Below are positions 34,520 through 45,329 of a stretch of DNA of 64,000 nucleotides, in pieces. The DNA lies in contig JADNYV010000070.1 of the NCBI GenBank assembly GCA_015501055.1, positions 62,001 to 126,000 of the forward strand, given 5' to 3'. Under the pieces are notes generated by a model. It was not told the origin of the DNA and did not search any database. It saw nothing but the letters and a program-made list of their open reading frames with translations. How positions within the stretch are numbered: position 1 is the first letter of the stretch; each line of letters begins with the position of its first letter. The translations under genes and the position numbers were made by a program. Source of the stretch: Mucidula mucida. Taxonomy: Eukaryota; Basidiomycota; Agaricomycetes; Agaricales; Physalacriaceae.

Positions 34520-34699
34520 TATTTACTGCAGCACTACCATCCGTCAGAATGTTACTTTGTAAACACCTCAGAACATCGAGTTTATGAAAAGAATAATGCG
34601 CTCATTGGAAAATCAACGGCACAAACTGTAACAGGAGAAGTACGAGAACTGTGCTCATTCTACAACAGACATCAAGAAAATCTAGAATGTCGAGCAGTA

Positions 34700-35134
34700 A
34701 GCTCGATGCTGGCACCTTGCAAAGGCGGGAGCCTTACAGACAAAGGAGCGAGATTGGCCTCCCACCTAACCGGCACAATCTCATACTCAATCTCGAGTTT
34801 TTTTCCGTCCTTCTATGCGACAACAAGGGGCTACCCTCCATCAGTCAGATCTTAGTATCGCGTCATGAGGAACCGCACCTTGTCCACTTCAGCCTCCCTC
34901 GCCACATCCATCTGCTCCACTCTGTAGAAACTCAATTGTTCGGCGAAAAGCCCATTTTGGGAGAACATTTCAAGATGACTCGGCAGGCGGTCGAAATAGG
35001 CGGGCGAGAAGTCAACAATGACGGGTCCTTGGAAGAGTCGACCTGTGATCAACTAAGGAGGCTTGACGAAGTAGAAGCAAGGCACGAACGGTGTCTCTGA
35101 AGTCCGTGCAGGATGTGATGGTTTGGACAGACAT
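34700..35134 (-). pseudogene. Decayed thioredoxin gene
   Basis: The minus-strand ATG at 35134 opens MSVQTITSCTDFRDTV. After a probable intron come GPVIVDFSPAYF and FAEQLSFYRVEQMDVAREAEV, then KDGKKLEIEYEIV near the end. This aligns along its length with the intact thioredoxin at 41,992, but the WCGPC site is replaced (SPAYFDRLP) and at least two stops occur in the last exon. A TATA box (TATAAAAG, 35174-35181) is still present 40 bp upstream. Together with the SSZ1 fragment at 34,057 it forms a relic of the SSZ1-thioredoxin convergent pair. Confidence 0.7.
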
Positions 35135-35423
35135 GGTGAGGTTTTCAGTGAAGCCAGAGATCATGCACGAGCGCTTTTATAAGCTGTCAGTCAAGACTCA
35201 AGAGCAGAGACACCAAACATCACCTCGGTGGTCATTTTTGACGAACGCCAGTGTTTGTATAGACTTTCTTGGCATCTAGTAATCTCTTTGTCTCAAGTGG
35301 GCAAGTCACGTTCGTCCAATATTCAGCTGCGAAGCGGATGTGTGTACTTTGAGATTTCCGTAAACGAGTCCGTCTGCTGCTGTAGATTTACAGAGAGTGT
35401 GGGTACTAAGATATGTTGCTAAG

Positions 35424-35689
35424 CATCAGGAAAATGGGGCTCAGGCAAATACTCTGCAGCACTGCCATCTGTCAGATATAACTCCTTCCATAAGCCTGTC
35501 GTCTTAACCATAAGGCGAGGGTTATCCTTCCACCACCACCTAAAAACTTCGAGTGAAGAAAGCAGCGTTAAGTGAAAAACCCAAGGCACAGATTGTAACA
35601 AGATGAGTACGAGATACTTACTGCAGCGGACATCCAGAAGCCTTCCTAGAATGTCAAGCAATCGACGCCTGCTCATTACATTACGGCTA
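35424..35689. repeat. Degraded copy of SSZ1-unit downstream sequence
   Basis: Sequence from ATCAGGAAAATGGGGCTCAGG onward matches 34,250-34,700 without the MITE, including TTCGAGT..., GTAACA..., TAGAATGTC. There is no gene. It contains the empty MITE site at 35,441-35,460. Confidence 0.6.
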
Positions 35690-35905
35690 GGTTACCTGGC
35701 TAAGGCCCATTCTGGGAGAGAGGGTAGAAGTGTTTGCCTGCCGTTAAGATAGGCGGGCAAGAAGTTGACGATGACGGTTAAGGAGTCGACATGGCAGCAG
35801 AGCAGTGATCCGCACAGGAGGCTTGAAGAAGTAGAGACAAAGCAACCAATGGTGTCTCTGAAGTTGGCGGGGGATGTGATAGACTGGACAGTCCGAATGG
35901 CGAGG
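35690..35905 (-). pseudogene. Thioredoxin gene fragment
   Basis: The minus-strand frame TVQSITSPANFRDTI matches the start of the thioredoxin family here, but its initiator is ATT in place of ATG. VIVNFLPAYL follows after a former intron. The rest of the gene is missing or unrecognisable. Confidence 0.55.
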
Positions 35906-36009
35906 TTTTTGGTAAAGTCTGCACGGCGCCACTCTTGTAGTCAGTCAAGAGCAGAAACATCAAAGGAATGTCGCCTCGGTGGTCAATGAATGCTGTAACT
36001 ATGACGTCC

Positions 36010-36500
36010 GTTTGAGATGTCGAGGGCCAATATCGGATAGAACACTGCGCGTAAGTAGTTGAGCTACATAACTTCAAGTCAGGAAAGTCAACTATCATCA
36101 TGATTCACCTATACCACCTCATAGTCCACGAAGTTACATTTGCCAGAATGGTAGTAGAAAAATACGTAAGCGAGGTGATGATACTTACAATATCATTTGT
36201 AAGCATCATAGCCAAATATAAGTCGCAAAGTCATACATTGCCACCAGAAACTTTAGACAAAAAGTCCTAGAAAAGGCCAAGTAATGAGTTGCATACCATC
36301 TCATAAAGCCGGAAGGAATCCTTACATTCAAAGGACCATCATTCTCGTCGGGGCCAGGCACCGGAAGCTCATACGAATCATCAGCAATCACGGGCTGTGA
36401 TAAGCCTTTCTTTAATACCGCGTCTTGGAAGGATTGGGGTGACTAACTCAAGGTCCAATGTTTGTTACCACGAACGAAGAGGCTGGCCGTTCGAGAAGAG
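36010..36500 (-). repeat. Degraded SSZ1-unit downstream sequence with thioredoxin 3' remnant
   Basis: Blocks match 3,840-4,240 and 4,711-4,770 of unit 1 in order (GGCCAATATCGG, GAGCTACATAA, GTAAGCGAGGTGATGATACTTACAAT, TTTGTTACCACGAACGAAGAGGC). The minus-strand piece VLKKGLSQPV corresponds to the thioredoxin 3' region. This is the outermost trace of the array that I can recognise. Confidence 0.55.
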
Positions 36501-37921
36501 ACTCCGAGATCCCGATTTCAATCGCGGTGAACAGCTTCAACAGGGTTCAAGGGCAAGGTGCCGACAGTAGGGATTACTCGCCTCAATTTGAGCGTGACAA
36601 GCAAGCTTCCGGGCGTTCAATGCTATTCTTGGTCATGTTCGGTTACCAGTGGCCCCCGACTTACTCGTTCCGCGTCATAGTCATAGCGCGACGAGGGCTC
36701 AGTTTCTGCCTGGTAGACGTCGCATTGGTACTAGTATGTAAGAGATACGTCTTCTCGGATCGCGGATTGTGTGGACGAGTAGCGGTCCACCTTGGGCGGA
36801 CCACGCGAGCCGTGTCCTTCCAACCTTGGGACGCGAAACGGATTGTAATCCGTCACAGCGCGTCCGGGAATCTATTGCGATTTATCGGTGACTCGGAGGA
36901 TTTATGCAGGCACTGAATTGTGCCACGAAAGCTGTCTTTCGCCGAACCTATAGACTTGGATGAATCATGCTCCAGTAGAATTGCATACAGGGTAAACACC
37001 TACATAGTAAATACGACGACGTTCTCGGAATAACGTTCCAGCGCAGTGCTTCGGGTGGCGTTATGATGATTCCCCTTGGACGTATACCGTTCCGATTCCG
37101 TCGAGGAGTGCTGTTCTTTCAGAACGAGAATAGCGAGCGCGCACCTACAATGGACATCTCGGATTAGTCGGAATGCTTAGCGCAGGATAGGCGCAGAAGC
37201 TATGCAATTAGTATGCATCTACTACCGTACGTCCAACAGCCGAAGCGAATTCCAAGGTTGCGTGCATACCCGCTTGAGTCTTCCCACCCCTCCCAGTCAC
37301 AGCCCGCGTCAATCCATCCTGTTCTTCGTTCAATTTTTTGCGGGAGCATCATCTGTACATGGTACTAACGGTGCTGTGCATGTTGATATAGCAACGCCCA
37401 TGTCAGAATGATTCATGGCGCTCGTGCACATGGAGAGAGACAAGAGTAAAGGGCAGCCGATACTGGTGGAACGGAGACGATCAACGTCCGCGAAGCGCCC
37501 CATGTTGACCATGCCATAAAAGGAAGGCTGATAGTCGGTGATTTCGGTATCAATGCCCGCATCGCTCAACAAAACGGTCATTGTCAAGATGAAGCACGTC
37601 AAGCACAGCCTGAAACGCCTCGTTCTCCCCAGTCCAGTTCTGATCATCATCTGTCAGTCAATCCTCCGGATTTCATTGGGAGTCTTGGAATACGTTTTTC
37701 TCATACTGCTAATCTTCCTTGAATGCCTTTTCCCGTTAGTTTGAGGAAGACGCTTACAATGTGACCTCACGGTCCATGTTTAAAGCCGCCTCTGCCCGTT
37801 CTCGCTTACCGATTCGCTGTAATTGACGAGCCGTCCAGCCGTCAAACAGGGATCTAAACGGGTTTATATGCGGTGCCTCTCCGAGTAAGTGATCTTTAAA
37901 CACTGTCATCTTTTCCAGGGA
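36501..37921. other. No supported gene
   Basis: Short ORFs only. One at 37330-37650 on the minus strand starts with a basic and then hydrophobic segment (RLCLTCFILTMTVLL) like a signal or membrane anchor, but splice signals, homology and codon pattern do not settle it. Confidence 0.35.
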
Positions 37922-37934
37922 TGTATATATATAT
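37922..37934 (+). promoter_or_regulatory. TATA-like element of the peroxidase gene
   Basis: TGTATATATATAT lies about 80-90 bp upstream of the ATG at 38013. Confidence 0.45.
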
Positions 37935-38012
37935 CAACGAGGTTCGCGTCGCTCCTTTCCATTATTACCCACATCTCGATTCTCGCCTTCAACGAGCTTC
38001 ACGACAATCATC

Positions 38013-38824
38013 ATGCCTTACGAACACAAACACGGCGAAAAAGCCTGCCCAACGACTGGCACGCACGGATTCTGCCCTGCGCGCCCTGGCGATAGCAGAG
38101 GCGTATGTCCTGCTCTGAATACCATGGCTAACCACGGCTACATGTAAGCTTTTCCTCTCCTGCCCGATCTTGACGCGTTTCCAACATTTTCCTTTCCAGA
38201 CCCCGCGATGGGAAGAACATCTCTATCCCTACAATGATCGCCGGCCTAAAAGCTTGCTACGGCCTCACAACTGTGCTCGCGACGTTCCTGACCGTCGTCG
38301 GCTTCTTCATCCTCCAGCGCCTGACCGTCGATCTCTTCCACATCGGGAAACACAATCGCATAGAACACGACGCCTCGCTCGTGCACGCCGATACGCGCTA
38401 TCCCGACAAGTACGCGCCGCCCCGTGTGCATCCCGAATGGGTGGAGGATCTTGTCAGCGATATTCAGCCGGCAGTTCCGGAGAAGCATGAACGCGACGAG
38501 GGCATTCTCGTCGACGCGGCGGACGTTGCGCGTATGCGCGTACGGCGGGAGAAGGTGTCGCGGCGGCTGGACAGCGTGCACTCGGAGATCGCGCGAGGCG
38601 AGATGGGCATCATCCTGGGCGTGTGGGAGAAGAAGTGGACTGCATCGGAGGTGTCGAAGGCGAAAGGGATTCCGCTGCCGTGGCTGTTGGATTGGCTGCA
38701 GCAAGAGAAGCTCCCGGAGGATTGGGCACCTGACCATAAGCAAGGGCTTCTCGACACGGTGAGGAGGAGCAAGGCGATAAGAGAAGCAATGGAGCGTATG
38801 CTGCCCAGTGAAGCAAGACTTTAG
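38013..38824 (+). CDS. Short heme-thiolate peroxidase (chloroperoxidase/unspecific peroxygenase family)
   Basis: Family members use a cysteine-ligated heme and peroxide to oxygenate or halogenate organic substrates. Exons 38013-38143 and 38200-38824 give 251 aa, with a 56-nt GT-AG intron splitting ATA (Ile44). The heme-ligand region reads DSRGVCPALNTMANHGYIPR, with the proximal Cys at residue 32, and continues DGKNIS. The acid-base motif is EHD at 99-101 (HNRIEHDASL), as in the short (family I) members with PCP-EHD-E. The Pro before the Cys is Val here. The C-terminal part (MGIILGVWE, WLLDWLQQEKLP) also fits the family. The ATG at 38013 gives no classical signal peptide, so export would need an unseen upstream exon, or the protein is intracellular. 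I am confident of the family, less so of activity. Confidence 0.85.
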
Positions 38825-40370
38825 TTTTGATTATAATTTATTCCCCTCATAGTACTCTGTAGTATATAATGATATTTACATCTAGGATGAGTACATGATA
38901 TCTCGTGCCCTGCACGACAATTATTGATTCTGTTTCACGGTATGTTTGCCGTCGTGATACATTAGCGTGTTTCTCCATGCGATACGACGTGATGAACGGT
39001 CTGGGGCACTAGTTGATTCCAATGTGTCTATTTCGGCACATTATCTGGCGCGTGAATGCGCTTCGCGATTCCGGCTCGGCAAACAACCTCGCCGAGGACT
39101 GCAGTCCTCTGCTCTTCAAAGAACTCCCAAATGAACTGAGTTACCCGTTGGACGGTGCCACATTCTCCCTGAGCTTAAAGGATAGACAGAACGACTCGAA
39201 CACTCCGGTTCAGGCTTGAAGCGCCACGCTGGAAAGTGTTTTCCGAGAATGATACACTCAAGTCTTAGTACTGGGTGATTACAGATCGCCGTATTCCCGT
39301 CTAATACCACGATTCATCCAAGTTTATACGTTCAGTCAATGACCGTAGACCCCACAGTAACGGTAACGGTAAAATCTTGATAAGTAGACTGTCGTGGCAC
39401 AAATATAAGACTAATTACTGTAGCGTAGCTTCCCCGCCGAGGGAGACTGATTCCTGTAGGACGTTCATTTCTGTGTTGAAAGAGAAGCTTTCAGGATGAT
39501 TCTGGATTCGGGAAAGAGTGGATGAGCGAGAAGATTCGTGCTCCCCTCCAATTCATCCAAGCTTTCCTTTCTAACGAAGCCGAACATCAAGCTACTTATG
39601 ACGCATCGTAGGATCTACCCCGCGACGTTCATTGAATTGCTGTCGACAAGAAGCTCCTGTGGAAATTCTGAGGGGAGGAAACTGAATTGCCCAATAACCA
39701 ACGTAAATGCGTCTTACTGAGCGACTCGACGTCTAGTAAAGTTAGGGAATTGAGGTCTCACCTCGCCATGACACATCCGAGAAGAACAGCAACTTCTACC
39801 CGATCAAGTATTGAACGCCCGAAAGATACGTACGTACCGTACCGGCCACGCGTAATTCGAATTAGTTGCTACCTCACCTCAGTCTCACCCGAGTAAGTAT
39901 CGGATCTTCATGTTGCTTGTTCATACGTCCCGCGTCAGCCTCTAAATTTGGTCAACAGCTATACCCTCGGGGCATCGATACAACCGTCAAAAGTCCCAGG
40001 TGACAGAAGCCGGGTGCCACGCATCCTGTCAGCTTGCGGTGCAACAGTTACATGGGGACCTACATCTGACGTTGGCCAATTCGCGCGGACATCAGAGTGT
40101 CCCTTGAAGCTGATTCCTATCATATCTTGTCCTAACACAGCAAATCATGTCAACATCAGGCAAGAACAAAAGAAGATACTTGATTTCAGACTTGGGACGA
40201 GGGCTATCCTGATTCCTCACACCATCCATCACATATTCTTGACACATGCGAACTTTGGAACGTGGGCAGTGTTCATCTTCATCAGATGCTTAATGCTTTG
40301 ATATCTCGTGGCCATCGATTGACGTTCTCCAGCTGTCTACAATAATCTATCAACGTTACTGATAATCATT
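38825..40370. other. No supported gene
   Basis: AT-rich sequence follows the peroxidase stop (possible 3' UTR to about 38,890). The remainder has only short ORFs on both strands (for example 39,948-40,301) without recognisable motifs or consistent splice structure. Confidence 0.4.
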
Positions 40371-41496
40371 CTATTCGTCGCCTGAAAAGTACTCTGGGAG
40401 GACGTACGCCAGCTTCTGACGATCAGCAGGGTTCTGTTTTTCCGACCGGGGCATGATGGAGAAGCTCATCGAGCCGACCTGTTCAAGAAGCAGGTTCTCC
40501 CCCGTGGAACTAATCGCCTCGTGCAGATCGTGCAGGACGGACGCTGCGACAAAGCGCGACGTATCAGCGTTAGCCTTAAGCGTCTTGAACACTTCGGCAG
40601 CAGTAACCGCGTCCGAGTGGGGTCGCCATGCGTCGTAATCGGTCGCTGTCGCAATTAAGGCGTAACTGAAGTATCATTCAACTTTGAGAGTGCTATCAAA
40701 TGGCGAGAACACTAACCTAAGCTCAGCCTCCCGCGCGAGTTTGGCTTCTGGGAGGACACTCATGTTGATAAGGTCGCCACCCCACTGCCTGTACATTATG
40801 CTCTCCGCGCGAGTGGAGAACTGGGGCCCCTCCATGCACACGATGCACTTGTCCGAAAAGAGCTTCACGCCGCGGCCCTCCGCCTCAAGCGCCTTCCGGA
40901 CACGCTCCTCCAGCCACGCGACAAGCTTGTTGCTGAAGGGATCCCCGAAGCTCGCATGAGCTACCACTGTCGTACCTTCAAAGAACGACGTGGGGCGGAC
41001 GCCCTTGGTGCGGTCGATTATCTGGGTGGGAATCGCGAAAGAGCCGGGGGAGATTTCCTCTCGGAGGGAACCGACGGCAGAGAAGGCGACGATGGCGCTG
41101 ACGCCGAGTGATTTAAGCGCGGCGATGTTGGCTCGCGCGGGGACAGCCGACGGGGCTATAGTATGTCCGGTACCGTGGCGCGCTAGGAACGCGACTTGCG
41201 TCCCGGATGAGAGAGAGCAGATGGATATTGGGGAAGAGGGAAAGCCCCATGGCTAGTACGCTCGAGGATTAGATGTTTGAAGATCATTCAAGAAAGTTGC
41301 GCACTGTCTCTGGGTTGACATGTTTTCTGCAAGGAATTTAGTAAAACCTACTTCAAAGTTCGCAACGAACATACACAAATGTCAGATTATCTAGATGGTA
41401 TAGACCACTGCCTCCAATAACGCCGATGAGAACTAGAATGTAGGTGAGAACGCGTTACACCTGATGAAGACTTGGTGGTGCACCCTTATCTGTCAT
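40371..41496 (-). CDS. MEU1: S-methyl-5'-thioadenosine phosphorylase
   Basis: It cleaves methylthioadenosine with phosphate to adenine and methylthioribose-1-phosphate in the methionine salvage pathway. Five exons are on the minus strand: 41496-41484, 41432-41375, 41326-41305, 41252-40717 and 40665-40371. They give 307 aa, and every junction keeps frame. It starts [18 protein letters not shown], with the phosphate-binding [29 protein letters not shown] and [14 protein letters not shown] follow, then [14 protein letters not shown] and the nucleoside-site stretch NMSVLPEA, and the gene ends [11 protein letters not shown]. The first exon is only 13 nt; it is chosen because it is the only donor that restores the VLIGVIGG frame. 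It looks intact and single-copy. Symbol by family analogy with yeast. Confidence 0.92.
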
Positions 41497-41894
41497 TTCC
41501 CGAGAATAAAAGGGCAGTGGTCGGCGAAATCTAAGCACAGATCGCTTCAAGATGGACGTTGAGGAAAAGAAATTTGCCTGCCGGAGGATGGCAATTTCAA
41601 TTTTCTTCTTTTGGCGCGACACACGTGTGCTCAACCACTGACGTTTGTTCATCACTTGTCTACTGATCAGCTAATAGAATGGTCTCGCGATTTCCGCCTT
41701 CGTCTCACTCGGACGCGTCCGGTCGCTATTCCGTCGGCTTGGCCGATGCTGATTGGACGCGCTGACGGGGCGGGCCACCAAAGTAACGCTTGACTGACAT
41801 AAGCACAGTAAAACGCGATGAAAATGCCATTCGCTGTAGTGACCACCGAGGTGGGATTGCTCATCCCGTTAGTAAGTGTCACGTGCTCGTCTGT

Positions 41895-41991
41895 CTCTGC
41901 GCCACTTGGCTGACTTAGACTATAAAAGCCCTTGTCTCAGCACTGTACCCTCACAACCCGCCTTTTCTTCTCATCCCCACCAGCACTCGCC
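41895..41991 (+). promoter_or_regulatory. Thioredoxin promoter with TATA box
   Basis: TATAAAAG at 41921-41928 lies about 65 bp before the ATG. A 19-nt block, CTCTGCGCCACTTGGCTGA (41895-41913), is repeated exactly at 45,096-45,114 and nearly so near 45,356, upstream of a dead thioredoxin copy. GTGACCACCGAGGTG just upstream (about 41,839) is also found upstream of the thioredoxin relics in the SSZ1 units. Confidence 0.6.
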
Positions 41992-42675
41992 ATGACTGTC
42001 AAGCCCATAACATCGCACTCTCAGTTCAAGCGAATCGTTCGTCGTTTTGTCTTCACACCTCTGCTGCTCTCAGCTGATTCTTCCTGTAGCTCGAATCCAA
42101 CAAAGTTGTCGTCATAGACTTTTGGGCGACATGGTGTGGGCCGTGTACAGTCATCTCGCCCATATTCATCAAGCTCTCTGAGCAACCGGAGTTTGCGGAG
42201 ATTGAGTTTTATAAAGTAGACGTCGATGAGCAGGAGGAAATAGCGGAGGAGGTTCAATTGAGAGCGGCGAGTATTCCGGTTCATATCCTCTAATGGTGGT
42301 GCTGAAGCAGGGCTAGATGCCTACATTCATCGCGTTTAAGGATGGTGAGAAAGTGCAGGATCTCGTAGGTGTAGATCCTGGTGGATTGGACGTAAGTCTT
42401 TTGTCTATGAAGACGTGGCTCTGATTCCGAACTCGTCTATTTAGCTGATGTTGAAATTCCATACTGTAATCCCGCCGTTCCCGCATCACATTAAAATCTC
42501 GTCCTTCCGTTTGGACTGTTGTACTATTACTATTTCGCTTGCCTTCAGGAAATCGATATCATGCCCGTGTTGTCGTAAAATTTCAAGAAATTTTCGCTCT
42601 AACACAGTATCTTTCTGCTCTCCTGAACTCAACGTCACTAACCGACATGACGGAATCTCAAAAGTCGTCAATTGA
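41992..42675 (+). CDS. Thioredoxin with WCGPC and an unusual C-terminal extension
   Basis: A small dithiol-disulfide oxidoreductase. Exons are 41992-42036, 42090-42278, 42317-42391 and 42445-42675. Exon 2 encodes VVVIDFWATWCGPCTVISP, with the redox site at residues 30-34, then FAEIEFYKVDVDEQ. Exon 3 starts MPTFIAFKDGEK, including the cis-proline region, and ends DPGGLD. The intron between exons 2 and 3 is only 38 nt with a weak GTTCAT donor, the least certain junction. Normal thioredoxins end within a few residues of this point (about 105 aa), but here the frame stays open for about 77 codons that have no thioredoxin similarity and overlap a minus-strand ORF. Either the last exon is mispredicted or the stop was lost. 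It is the only thioredoxin in the window with an intact active site. Confidence 0.75.
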
Positions 42676-43753
42676 TTCGTACCAGATGCCAATCCTACAT
42701 GTACACTGCCTAACACTCTATCCATGTCGGTGCTGGATACCGCTTCGCGTCACCCTTCTTCATCACACACGACCATGCCTTCAAGCCTTTCAGCTTCTTC
42801 TTGGGCACTAGCCTCAATCTTTCGCTGACCATGGGTAGGATAGCCTGGATGTGCGCTCTCATTTGAGGTCCAGGTACCCATTGCGCTAGGGTATGGTCGT
42901 TTGTAAGCATAGATATCTCGGGCAGAGATCCCGTGTCAGCGTTGATGTGGTGGTACACCGGAGCTTCCTCGAGGAGAGAAAGACATAGCCCATACTCCGC
43001 CTGGAAGCACGCCGAATAGAGCGAATACGGGAGTCGTCGGTATGGTTGGATTGTCATCTTCTGCTGTTGTGGAGACAATTAATCAATGTTGGACCAAAAT
43101 CAATGACGCACGACACCTACCAGTGACTGTCCAAAATCCCTGTAGATTTCGCTTCTTGCTCTCTTGGCATTGAGGTGGAAAGTGTGTGATATTGACACTG
43201 AATGGCTCTGATGTTGAAGCGAATGTTTGGGACGCCACAAGCGAAGGGGTGTCTGAGTCGTTGCCGCCAGCATCTTCCGGAAGATAAGGAAAGTCATCGG
43301 GGGAAGGGAATAGTGCATCTGCTGCACCGCCTGTGCACCACACGGCTAACCAGAAAAGGATTCGTAAGGAGCGTTCGTCCGTAGACGAATGGAAACAGGG
43401 TAGCGAGGAGCGATCGGGGATTGAAGGCGGTAGATGCATAGTAAAGGGTTCGATTTGGATGGGAATGGTAGTAATGCCGCAGGTGCCAGACGAATAGACA
43501 AGTAAAGACGCGTGAAGCAGTGGATCGGGAGATACAGGCTCACAATATACCATCCAAGTATTACAAGGAAGTCCATATTGAGGATAAGACCGTAGATCGA
43601 TTCCGCATGAAGAACAAGAAGCAGGGGGATTGTATAAAACTCTGCTGGCCCAAATTGGTTGAAGGAAAGGGTGCAGCCGGGAAATGCCGCAGGGTGACGC
43701 GGCCAACTCCGAAACTCGAACTTCGTTGCACACTGACGCTTCTTAGTAGCCAA
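42486..43753 (-). CDS. Possible multi-exon minus-strand gene, unknown
   Basis: Three minus-strand blocks read like exons: around 43,560-43,750 (FPGCTLSFNQFG, MDFLVILGWYI before a GTGAGC donor), 43,132-43,330 (LFPSPDDFPYLPEDAGGNDS to FWTVT before a GTAGGT donor), and 42,486-43,078 (GLCLSLLEEAPVYHHINADT, LERKFLEILRQHGHDIDFLK). The joins do not give one clean frame, and I recognise no family. It could be one gene, two genes or partly spurious. It overlaps the thioredoxin tail at 42,486-42,675. Confidence 0.35.
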
Positions 43754-44057
43754 TACATTCTCAAGACGTCTAAGTTTTACTCATTAGTATGGGTACGTCG
43801 ATTTCACGTGCTTAAAACTTCATCTTTATATCACAGTGCTTTGGTCCAGGTAATACGTGGCCTTCACCTTTGCGGAGATACCACCTAGATGGACCCACAG
43901 CCTTTGTTTCTGAAAGAGACTCACCCGACGCTCCCATGCCGATTTTTCTGATTGCTCCGACTGCCCACAAAGTATCGTCTAAACTTGGAGCGAGAACGAC
44001 ACACAAATCTTCATGGCGTGAGGCGAGCCCTCACAGCAAAGACCTTGCGGGATAACC

Positions 44058-44065
44058 TATAAAAG
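44058..44065 (+). promoter_or_regulatory. TATA box
   Basis: TATAAAAG lies about 70 bp upstream of the ATG at 44134. Confidence 0.55.
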
Positions 44066-44133
44066 GCCTCTTGACCGCTCATCTATCTCATTGGCTTGTA
44101 CATCGAGAAACCCACCCCGACGTCGCTTTTCTC

Positions 44134-44724
44134 ATGCCTCAGATTGCTCCTTGTCGTTGCGGACGGTATAATTTCAAGTGCCACTGGAAGATCGCGAACG
44201 GAGAACGCATCTCCCACATCGTAGCTCCACCCAGCTATAACCCTCCTCTCCCGTAAGCGCCCGCCATTCTCTTCCGTCACCCCCATCTCATTTGACGCAG
44301 CGCGTTCCACCGCGATCCGAATAGCATAGGAGAGCAGCAGCATAATACCTATAGGACAACCATCACGGCTCTGGATGTCGTTTCCGATAGCAAGGTCATT
44401 ACCATCCGAAAGACTTTCGACAACCCTATCATTCGGCATGATATAGACTTGCAGGAGATGGAGCATCGTGTCTGGCGGTTCTTGAGCCGGGAGGCGTGGG
44501 TACAGCACGCGTCGCTTCCTTCGACATGGGAGGCTGCGGTGTTGGCGACGATTCATGATCGTTATGTTAGCGTTCAGTGCTTGGGCTGCGCAGCAGTTTT
44601 GTCGAACGAGATGTACACGTCGCTGCTCGGGATGTGGATGCGGCATAGGGATTCGTGCCGCGGTGTTGAGTACAAGATTGTTTGCGGTGTTATGGAAGCG
44701 TGGGAGCGTGGGGAGCTGTTGTAG
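44134..44724 (+). CDS. Small protein with C-x2-C/H-x4-C finger-like motif, unknown function
   Basis: Exons 44134-44252 and 44301-44724, joined by a 48-nt GT-AG intron that completes a Pro codon, encode 180 aa. The N-terminus is rich in Cys and aromatic residues (APCRCGRYNFKCHW). The C-terminal half has VQCLGCAAVL, then an 18-residue spacer, then MRHRDSC. This C-x2-C...H-x4-C layout resembles a zinc finger seen in small basidiomycete proteins whose role I do not know. The start is chosen because the TATA box lies 70 bp upstream and no in-frame ATG precedes it. No membrane segment or signal peptide. It is well supported as a gene, with no functional call. Confidence 0.65.
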
Positions 44725-45047
44725 GGAATGGAATGGGAAGTCTTCGCTCTAAAGGAGCCACACATGTTACAATGCACTTATATCTCGTTATCCACTAGGT
44801 GATTTGACGCCTGCTTCCACTTGTCTTAGCACACCGGCGTAGTGGGGAGGAGTCTCGCGTGCGTTGAGGATTTTGCCCTCTGGTCATGATGCGAGATGCC
44901 TCTAATCCCGCACTGTACGAAGATGGGAAATCGACGCTCGGTAGGCGTACTTAGCCTTCGTCAAACAGCGAGTCGGTGATTTCGCCAGCATGGCCGCCGA
45001 GTAAGCGCTCGCGGGATGAGCCATCGAGGTAGACGTAATGGAAACTG

Positions 45048-45114
45048 AAGTGATCACTGAGGCCATCCATTAGTAAGTTTCACATGCCGCTCTATCTCTG
45101 CGCCACTTGGCTGA
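45048..45114 (+). repeat. Duplicated thioredoxin promoter fragment
   Basis: AGTGATCACTGAGG...TTAGTAAGTTTCAC...CTCTGCGCCACTTGGCTGA matches 41,837-41,913 in order. No thioredoxin coding sequence follows directly. Confidence 0.6.
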
Positions 45115-45329
45115 GGATTTGTTTCGGCAGTACTCACCTCCCATTTAAACCTTGGTCTTGTTTTCGCATGAAAGATGGTGAAAAATCACATTGATGCTAA
45201 GCTTTTCGTTCAATGATCACGGGTTAAAGCTTCTACACGGCGAGTCGTATTACTATCCTCTTGCCAAGTTCTCCTGATGGATGATCGGTGTGGATGATCC
45301 TCAAGCATGTTAAGACGCGCCATCTATTG

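Noticed and set aside
36458..36916. 152-aa plus-strand ORF as a gene
   Set aside because: Its first codons are antisense debris of the SSZ1-unit sequence and the rest has no motif or splice structure.
43441..43470. GGTTCGATTTGG resembling a tRNA B box
   Set aside because: No A box or cloverleaf could be folded around it.
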